Source: Planctomycetota bacterium (GTDB lineage Bacteria > Planctomycetota > Planctomycetia > Pirellulales > UBA1268). Taken from it: 6,779 nt of DNA. The stretch covers positions 1 through 6,779 of the forward strand of contig JAQBZA010000181.1 in the NCBI GenBank assembly GCA_027622795.1, read 5' to 3'. This document shows positions 1 through 4,255 of this stretch, piece by piece (within the stretch, counting starts at the first letter, position 1; every line of letters begins with the position of its first letter). The translations under genes and the position numbers were made by a program. Under the pieces are notes generated by a model. It was not told the origin of the DNA. It searched no databases and worked only from the letters and a program-made list of their open reading frames with translations.

Positions 1-606
1 GGCCAGCGCCGCGGTGTGGTGAACGCCGATGCCACGGTGGAGTTGATAGTGGAGGCCCACCTCGCCGTCGGGCTCGTAGGCATTGCCGGCCAGCTGCACC
101 CGATACATGCCGAGGTTGGCATGCTGCGGGCCGGGTCGAGCCGGGTCTTCGGTGTAGACCGCCGGCAGCGTGACAAACGGGCCGCCGTCGCCGGGCCAGC
201 TGGTCACCTGCGGCAGCCGGGAGAGCGGCACCTCGCGGGCCAGCACCGGCCCTGACCGCACCATCTTCGGCAGCATCGAGACCGCGTCGTAGGGGCTCCG
301 CCAGTATCGCCAAGGTTTCTTGAGGGCTTCGGTAGGATCGATCTTCAGCTCGACCAGCCGGCGGACGCGGTCGAACGTGTCGGCAAAGATTCGTTCGATC
401 CGGGCTCGAGTGCCGTAGAGATTCGTGAGGATCGGGAAGGACGAGCCCTTGGGCCGCGTGAACAACACGGCGGGCCCGCCGGCCCGAAACAGCCGCCGCT
501 GGATCTCGGCGATCTCGAGATGAGGATCGATGGGATGGTCGATCTCCACCAGATGGCCTTCGCTACGGAGCGCATCGACACAGGCACGGAGCGTTTGAAA
601 TCCCAT
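1..606 (-). CDS. UbiD-family prenyl-FMN-dependent decarboxylase, N-terminal part (truncated by window edge)
   Basis: The minus strand is open from the ATG at 604-606 to base 1, giving 202 codons with no stop; the C-terminal half lies outside the window. The product matches the start of UbiD decarboxylases: an N-terminal segment with DPHLEIAEIQRR (residues 27-38), then GGPAVLF (43-49), PKGSSFPILTNLYG (52-65), ANLGMYRVQ (163-171) and HRGIGVHH (190-197), the last two lying in the region that binds prenylated FMN in this family. Known members remove carboxyl groups from aromatic or unsaturated acids, for example 4-hydroxy-3-polyprenylbenzoate in ubiquinone synthesis or naphthoate intermediates in menaquinone synthesis. 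The substrate cannot be set from this half; a menaquinone role is possible but is inference. The frame stays open upstream through GTG and TTG codons, but the ATG fits the family N-terminus. No Shine-Dalgarno is visible, and a TATAAC box sits 7 bases upstream, so the mRNA may be leaderless. The gene is divergent from osmC. Confidence 0.9.
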   Translation of the reverse strand, partial: MGFQTLRACVDALRSEGHLVEIDHPIDPHLEIAEIQRRLFRAGGPAVLFTRPKGSSFPILTNLYGTRARIERIFADTFDRVRRLVELKIDPTEALKKPWRYWRSPYDAVSMLPKMVRSGPVLAREVPLSRLPQVTSWPGDGGPFVTLPAVYTEDPARPGPQHANLGMYRVQLAGNAYEPDGEVGLHYQLHRGIGVHHTAALA

Positions 607-613
607 CGGACCA

Positions 614-619
614 GTTATA
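614..619 (-). promoter_or_regulatory. Probable -10 box of the ubiD-family gene
   Basis: Read on the minus strand this is TATAAC, five of six matches to the sigma-70 -10 consensus. Seven bases separate it from the ATG at 604-606, so transcription would begin at or next to the start codon. No convincing -35 hexamer is visible at the usual distance (AATTTG at 17 bases). Confidence 0.4.
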
Positions 620-635
620 AGAAAGGTGCCAGCCA

Positions 636-645
636 CCAAATTTGG
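636..645. promoter_or_regulatory. Perfect 10-bp palindrome in the ubiD/osmC divergent intergenic region
   Basis: CCAAATTTGG is a perfect palindrome lying in the AT-richer 116-bp gap between two divergent genes. Direct copies of CAGTTATA flank it at 612-619 and 662-669. It could be an operator acting on both promoters, but a single short palindrome can occur by chance. Confidence 0.25.
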
Positions 646-722
646 GTAAACTCGTTTGCAACAGTTATATGCAGCCGCCCCAAATCGAGTGGCGGCCATC
701 TTTTTCGCAGGAACGCGGATCC

Positions 723-1133
723 ATGGTGAAGATCACGACGACGTATGAGGGGGGGCTGCGGTGCGCGGCCACCCACGGCCCCTCCGGCACCACGCTGCTC
801 ACCGACGCCCCGGTCGACAACCAGGGCAAGGGGGAGAGCTTTTCCCCCACCGATCTGGTGGCCACCGCCCTCGGGGCCTGCATGATGACGATCATGGGGA
901 TCGTGGCCGAGCGGCACGCGATCGACCTGGTCGGCATGGAGGCGGAGACCGTCAAGGAGATGACGCAGACGCCACCCCGTCGCATCGCCTCACTGCGGAC
1001 GCGGCTCACGATCCCGCTGCCCCCTGATCATCCCAAGCGGGCGCTACTCGAACAGGCGGCCCTCACCTGCCCGGTCCATAAAAGTCTCCATCCCGAGATC
1101 GACGCAGCGATCGATTTTGTGTGGAGAGGATGA
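723..1133 (+). CDS. osmC: OsmC/Ohr-family peroxidase-like protein
   Basis: A 136-residue protein of the usual OsmC-family length. It carries the family signature SPTDLVATALGACMM (residues 41-55), with one redox cysteine at C53 and the second at C116 in LTCPVHKSL. In known members the two cysteines reduce organic hydroperoxides in the cytoplasm using thiol or lipoyl reductants. The alternating beta-strand N-terminus (MVKITTTYEGGLRC) also fits. The frame is open upstream to 642, but the extra 27 residues look unlike the family, and an AGGA at 709-712 lies 10 bases before the ATG at 723, so I start there. The stop codon shares one base with the rarA start, so the two are probably co-transcribed and coupled. 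Membership of the broad OsmC/YhfA superfamily is sure; whether the substrate is a hydroperoxide is not shown by the sequence. Confidence 0.9.
   Translation: MVKITTTYEGGLRCAATHGPSGTTLLTDAPVDNQGKGESFSPTDLVATALGACMMTIMGIVAERHAIDLVGMEAETVKEMTQTPPRRIASLRTRLTIPLPPDHPKRALLEQAALTCPVHKSLHPEIDAAIDFVWRG
1122..1128 (+). promoter_or_regulatory. Ribosome binding site inside the osmC 3' end that decides the rarA start
   Basis: GGAGAGG lies within the last codons of osmC. GGAG (1122-1125) is 7 bases before the ATG at 1133 and only 4 before the ATG at 1130. The spacing favours 1133, giving a TGATG stop/start overlap. The GTG at 1121 has no such site. Confidence 0.5.
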
Positions 1134-2476
1134 TGGCCGATCTGTTTGCTGCTACGCGGGCAGCCAACGTGGCGCGAGCGGCGCCATTGGCAGCGCGGAT
1201 GCGGCCGCGGCGGCTGGCTGACTATGTGGGCCAGGAAAAGGTGGTCGGGAGGGGACAATTGCTGCGGCGGCTGATCGAGGCCGACCGGCTCGGGTCAGTG
1301 ATTCTCTACGGCCCGCCGGGCGTCGGCAAGACGACTCTCGCCGAGATCATCGCCCACGAGACGAAGCGACGGTTTGTGGAGCTCTCGGCGACAGCCTCGG
1401 GCGTGAAGGATGTCCGTGACGTGCTCGAAGCGGCTCGGCAGCGGTTGGAGGATGACGGCCAGCGGACGTGTCTCTTCATCGACGAGATCCATCGCTTCAA
1501 CAAGGCCCAACAGGACGTGCTCCTGCCCGATGTGGAAAATGGTGTGATCGCCCTGATCGGCGCCACCACGCAGAATCCCTTCTTCGCCCTCACCAGCGCC
1601 CTCGTGAGCCGGAGCCGAATCTTCGAACTGGAGGCCCTCGGCCGCGACGAGATAGCCCGGATCATCCACCATGCGCTGGCCGACCGCGAGCATGGCCTGG
1701 GCAACGAGCAGGTGTCGCTCGCGCCGGAGGCCCTCGAGTTTCTCGTGGAGACCTCCGACGGCGACGCCCGCCGGGCGCTCGGGGCCCTGGAGATCGGCGT
1801 GCTCTCCAGCAGCGAGCGGCCTCTCGTCTTCTCGCTCGATCTCGCCCAGGAGAGCGTGCAACGCAAGGCGATCCGCTACGACTCCGGCGACACCCACTAC
1901 GACTGCGCCAGCGCCCTGATCAAGAGCATCCGCGGCAGCGATGCCGATGCCGGGCTCTACTGGCTTGCGCGGATGCTCGAAGGGGGCGAGGACGTGCGGT
2001 TTCTCGCCCGGCGGCTGGTGATTCTCGCGAGCGAGGATATCGGCAACGCCGATCCGCGGAGTCTGCTGATCGCTGTGGCGGCGATGCAGGCGACCGAATT
2101 CGTGGGGCTGCCTGAATGTCAGCTCACGCTCGCCCAGGCCGTCATCTATCTGGCGCTCGCCCCCAAGAGCAATGCCTGCACGACGGCGATCGGGGCGGCT
2201 CGTCGCGATGTCCGCGAGAAGGCGGTGATCCCCGTGCCGCGGCATCTGCAAGACAAGCACTATTCCGGAGCCAAGCGGCTCGGCCACGGCCAGGGCTACG
2301 AATATTCCCACGACGCTCCCGACGGGATCGCGGCGCAAGACTACCTCGGCATCGAGAAGCGGTATTACGAGCCGACCGACCGCGGCATGGAGCGGGATCT
2401 TGGCGAGCGGCTCGCCGAGATCAGGCGGCGGCTTCACGATCGTCCGCCGCCACCATCTCCAGCGGAGCCGGTGTAA
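1133..2476 (+). CDS. rarA: Replication-associated recombination protein A (RarA/MgsA), AAA+ ATPase
   Basis: A 447-residue AAA+ ATPase of the clamp-loader-related RarA/MgsA/WRNIP1 family, which acts at stalled replication forks with single-strand-binding protein. It has the usual family length. Domains in order: N-terminal segment with LAARMRPRRLADYVGQE; Walker A GPPGVGKTT (residues 60-68); Walker B FIDEIHRF (115-122) followed by NKAQQD; sensor 1 GATTQNP (143-149); arginine finger SRSR (159-162); sensor 2 GDARRAL (210-216); then the C-terminal tetramerisation region with YDCASALIKSIRGSD, SEDIGNADP (300-308) and the conserved tail rich in Tyr, His and Gly. All catalytic residues are present. 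Most relatives I recall read GATTENP at sensor 1; here Glu is Gln. ATG codons at 1130 and 1133 are both possible, and Shine-Dalgarno spacing favours 1133. The gene follows osmC without a gap, and its last 56 bases overlap the convergent acyltransferase gene. Confidence 0.95.
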   Translation: MADLFAATRAANVARAAPLAARMRPRRLADYVGQEKVVGRGQLLRRLIEADRLGSVILYGPPGVGKTTLAEIIAHETKRRFVELSATASGVKDVRDVLEAARQRLEDDGQRTCLFIDEIHRFNKAQQDVLLPDVENGVIALIGATTQNPFFALTSALVSRSRIFELEALGRDEIARIIHHALADREHGLGNEQVSLAPEALEFLVETSDGDARRALGALEIGVLSSSERPLVFSLDLAQESVQRKAIRYDSGDTHYDCASALIKSIRGSDADAGLYWLARMLEGGEDVRFLARRLVILASEDIGNADPRSLLIAVAAMQATEFVGLPECQLTLAQAVIYLALAPKSNACTTAIGAARRDVREKAVIPVPRHLQDKHYSGAKRLGHGQGYEYSHDAPDGIAAQDYLGIEKRYYEPTDRGMERDLGERLAEIRRRLHDRPPPPSPAEPV

Positions 2477-3236
2477 GGCTCTGTAGTTCTGCCACGATCG
2501 GCCCGCAGAGCATTGCTTCGAGCGCCTCAAGAGCCCGCGCGGCGGTAGCGCCATCAAGCACGCGATGATCGCAGATCAGCGTCACGCGGCAGCGGCCGTC
2601 GGCTTCGAGTGGCGCAAACGAGAGGCTCGTGGTGCAGATCGTGGGGTGGCCGTGGTTGCTCGCCCCGAGGCCGGCGAGCGTGGAGAGGCTGAAGGTGCCG
2701 ATCCGCGTGCACCGCTTGGGCGATGCCGAGTTGATGTTCGCCCACAGCACGGCACGGCGCAGCAGGCCTGGCAGTGATTCCAGCTGCAGCTGTCGGCTGA
2801 AGACCTCTTCCAGTGGCGCCGCGACGCTTCGATCGAGAAACTGCTGAATGTCGGCCAGGCTGCGGCTTTCCGGATGCGGGAGCCGGGCGAAGAAGAGCCG
2901 GTCGTCGCCGGCGTCGGTGCGGTTGATCGCGACCGACGCGACGCTCTGGGAGGCGGTGGCCAGCCGCGGCGGCAGGCCCCAGATCGACCGGCGAACGAGC
3001 CAGCTACGGAGGGGGGGCATATCGGCGGCCACGCAGGCATACGCCTTGAGAAAGACAGCAGCCCAGCCGACCCGCACGGCTGCAGTTGAACGGGCGGCTG
3101 CGACCTCAGTCAGCGGCATCATGCGGTCGACCGGAAAGAGCGGGACAGACTGGGCGAGGCCGACCAGATCGGTGATGAACCCCCGGGCTGCCGGGAGCGG
3201 GCGATTGGCGATGGAGAGAGGGGCGGGGGCCTGCAT
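2421..3236 (-). CDS. Stand-alone 2-oxoacid dehydrogenase E2-type acyltransferase domain protein
   Basis: A 271-residue protein resembling the catalytic domain of dihydrolipoyl acyltransferases (E2; chloramphenicol-acetyltransferase fold). The best evidence is CDHRVLDGATAARALEALEAML (from about residue 223), which holds the HxxxD active-site pattern (H224, D228) in the E2 context DHRxxDG, preceded by GTFSLSTLAGLG, which matches the GTFTISNLG-like strand of E2 enzymes. There is no lipoyl domain and no peripheral-subunit-binding domain: the whole protein is about the size of the catalytic core. No E1 or E3 gene is nearby, so it may not belong to a classical dehydrogenase complex; its acyl donor and acceptor are unknown. 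The frame opens with a TTG at 3248, but the ATG at 3236 is preferred; neither has a clear Shine-Dalgarno. The 3' end overlaps the rarA tail by 56 bases. An inverted repeat at 3261-3287 lies in the expected 5' leader. Confidence 0.75.
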   Translation of the reverse strand: MQAPAPLSIANRPLPAARGFITDLVGLAQSVPLFPVDRMMPLTEVAAARSTAAVRVGWAAVFLKAYACVAADMPPLRSWLVRRSIWGLPPRLATASQSVASVAINRTDAGDDRLFFARLPHPESRSLADIQQFLDRSVAAPLEEVFSRQLQLESLPGLLRRAVLWANINSASPKRCTRIGTFSLSTLAGLGASNHGHPTICTTSLSFAPLEADGRCRVTLICDHRVLDGATAARALEALEAMLCGPIVAELQSLTPAPLEMVAADDREAAA

Positions 3237-3260
3237 CACGGAATTCAACCGGAATCGGTC

Positions 3261-3287
3261 GCCCCGCGAAATGGCAGTTTGCGGGGC
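3261..3287. repeat. Inverted repeat (stem-loop) between the acyltransferase gene and tRNA-His
   Basis: GCCCCGC (3261-3267) and GCGGGGC (3281-3287) are perfect reverse complements. Inside them, GAA/TTT extend the stem to ten pairs (one G-T) around a 7-base loop. The repeat lies 25 bases upstream of the acyltransferase ATG and upstream of the tRNA promoter. It could be a leader hairpin or a protein site. No T-tract follows. Confidence 0.4.
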
Positions 3288-3305
3288 TCCACCAGGGGCG
3301 GTGGA
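3288..3305. repeat. Short inverted repeat overlapping the candidate tRNA-His -35 region
   Basis: TCCACC and GGTGGA form a perfect 6-bp inverted repeat around AGGGGC, directly after the 3261-3287 stem. Its right arm covers most of the proposed -35 hexamer, so it could act as an operator. The evidence is position only. Confidence 0.25.
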
Positions 3306-3328
3306 ACGGCAAAAAAGTCTGCTACACT
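3301..3328 (+). promoter_or_regulatory. Candidate sigma-70-type promoter of tRNA-His
   Basis: TACACT (3323-3328) resembles the -10 consensus, with GTGGAA (3301-3306) as a weak -35 at a 16-base spacing and an A6 run at 3311-3316 in the spacer. Transcription would start around 3335, leaving a leader of about 20 bases before the tRNA. It may also drive the pspA cluster. Confidence 0.4.
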
Positions 3329-3356
3329 TCGAGGGCCGGCGGCGCTGGCTTTGATG

Positions 3357-3430
3357 GTGGCTGTAGCTCAGTTGGTTAGAGCATCGGTTTGTGGTACCGA
3401 GGGTCGCGGGTTCGAGTCCCGTCAGTCACC
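3357..3430 (+). tRNA. tRNA-His (anticodon GTG)
   Basis: The full cloverleaf can be drawn. The acceptor arm GTGGCTG (3357-3363) pairs with CAGTCAC (3423-3429) with one G-T pair. The D arm is GCTC/GAGC around AGTTGGTTA. The anticodon arm TCGGT/ACCGA encloses the loop TTGTGGT with anticodon GTG. The variable loop is GGGTC. The T arm is GCGGG/CCCGT around TTCGAGT. Identity is supported by the histidine-specific features: a G at 3356 that can serve as G-1 opposite the discriminator C73 at 3430. The CCA end is not encoded (CAT follows) and would be added enzymatically. No rho-independent terminator separates it from pspA, which starts 57 bases downstream. Confidence 0.97.
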
Positions 3431-3474
3431 CATATCTGGTCTTTGTGTGGCTATTGTGTTCCGTTTTGTCCTGT

Positions 3475-3480
3475 GGGAGG
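3475..3480 (+). promoter_or_regulatory. Strong Shine-Dalgarno of pspA
   Basis: GGGAGG lies 7 bases before the ATG at 3488. It fixes the pspA start against the longer open frame that runs back through the tRNA to 3389. Confidence 0.75.
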
Positions 3481-3487
3481 TGAGCCC

Positions 3488-4237
3488 ATGATTCTCGGCA
3501 AACTCTGGAAGGCGCTCGCCGCCCAGATGAACAAGGTTGCAAACTTTTTCTGGACCGCCGACCCGATCGCCCAGTTGCAATATGAGTACGACAAGGCTGT
3601 CGACCAGATGAAGGATGGTCGGGAGGGGTTGGAGCAGTACCGAGCGCTGGTGGAGCGGGTGACCCGCCAAGTCAATAACGATCGCCAGCACGTTGCCTCC
3701 CTCGAGGCTCGTGTCAAAGCCTACCTGCAGGCTGGCGAGCGTGATACGGCGGCAAAGTTTGCTCTCGAACTCCAGCGTGCCAAGAAAGAGTTGTCCGAGA
3801 ACGAGGCACAACTCCAAGTCCACGAAACCGCCTACGAAAACAACGTCATGAAGATCAAGCACGCTACAAAAAAGCTCGCCGATCTCAAGCAGAAGATTCA
3901 AAAGTATGACGCGGAGCTGAAACTTTCGCGTGCTGAGGCGGAACTCGCCAAGCTGGCGACAAGTTTTAACTTCGATATCACCACCGACTTTGGGCAGATC
4001 GAAGATGTTATTCAAGACAAGATCGGTTTGAATCGTGCGAAGGTTCGCGTGGCCGCCGATCTGTCTGGAGAAGGGCTCGAGAAGATCAAGACCGAGCAAG
4101 CGGTCGAAGAGGCGATGGCCGACCAGGCTCTTCGCGACTTCGAAATCGCGATGGGCATGGTCACGCCCGAAACGGCCGGCGTGAAGGCCGACGACAAGGA
4201 GCTCGGGCGAGAGCGAATCGAGCAGACAAACGGCTGA
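3488..4237 (+). CDS. pspA: PspA/IM30/Vipp1-family membrane-maintenance protein (bacterial ESCRT-III superfamily)
   Basis: A 249-residue, almost wholly helical, charged protein with the PspA/IM30 layout: an N-terminal amphipathic segment MILGKLWKALAAQMNKVANF (helix 0, residues 1-20), the ADPIAQLQ turn (24-31), then long heptad-rich coiled coil (about 28-155), TSFNFDITTDFGQIEDVIQDKI (158-179) and further helix to about 222, ending in a polar tail with Pro and Gly (223-249). No signal peptide or membrane span is visible. Family members assemble into rods or rings on the inner face of the cytoplasmic membrane and stabilise or remodel it under envelope stress. The next gene encodes an AAA+ ATPase 18 bases away, a pairing like ESCRT-III with Vps4. 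No PspF, PspB or PspC gene is seen, and I find no sigma-54 -24/-12 pair upstream, so regulation differs from the enterobacterial system. Base composition is lower in G+C than the neighbouring genes (38-50% in two 60-base samples). Family call is firm; exact role is inferred. Confidence 0.93.
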   Translation: MILGKLWKALAAQMNKVANFFWTADPIAQLQYEYDKAVDQMKDGREGLEQYRALVERVTRQVNNDRQHVASLEARVKAYLQAGERDTAAKFALELQRAKKELSENEAQLQVHETAYENNVMKIKHATKKLADLKQKIQKYDAELKLSRAEAELAKLATSFNFDITTDFGQIEDVIQDKIGLNRAKVRVAADLSGEGLEKIKTEQAVEEAMADQALRDFEIAMGMVTPETAGVKADDKELGRERIEQTNG

Positions 4238-4240
4238 TCA

Positions 4241-4247
4241 AGAGGGG
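4241..4247 (+). promoter_or_regulatory. Ribosome binding site that decides the AAA gene start
   Basis: AGAGGGG lies 8 bases before the ATG at 4256. In-frame GTG codons at 4247 and 4250 overlap or abut this site, so they are unlikely to be starts. The site lies in the short gap after the pspA stop. Confidence 0.55.
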
Positions 4248-4255
4248 TGGTGTCG

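Noticed and set aside
642..722. N-terminal extension of OsmC to 642
   Set aside because: The added residues cross the promoter-like, AT-rich region and do not resemble OsmC proteins; the ATG at 723 fits the family.
1295..2557. 420-codon open frame on the minus strand across rarA
   Set aside because: It lies antisense to a complete rarA with all AAA+ motifs. Its product is rich in Arg, Gly, His and Leu without recognisable domains, as expected from G/C-ending codons read on the other strand.
3357..3430. tRNA-His as an attachment site of an integrated element
   Set aside because: I found no second copy of the tRNA 3' end in the window, and no integrase or phage gene.
3389..3487. N-terminal extension of PspA by 33 residues running back into the tRNA
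   Set aside because: It would be translated from tRNA-His sequence. The ATG at 3488 has a strong Shine-Dalgarno 7 bases upstream and gives the normal PspA N-terminus.
3431..3487. Sigma-54 promoter in front of pspA as in enterobacteria
   Set aside because: GG occurs in TGGCTATTG but the matching GC ten bases later is absent, and no pspF lies nearby.
3422..4099. 225-codon open frame on the minus strand across pspA
   Set aside because: It is the complement of a coiled-coil gene, which gives long Leu/Val-rich antisense frames. It has no convincing family match and pspA is clearly the real gene.
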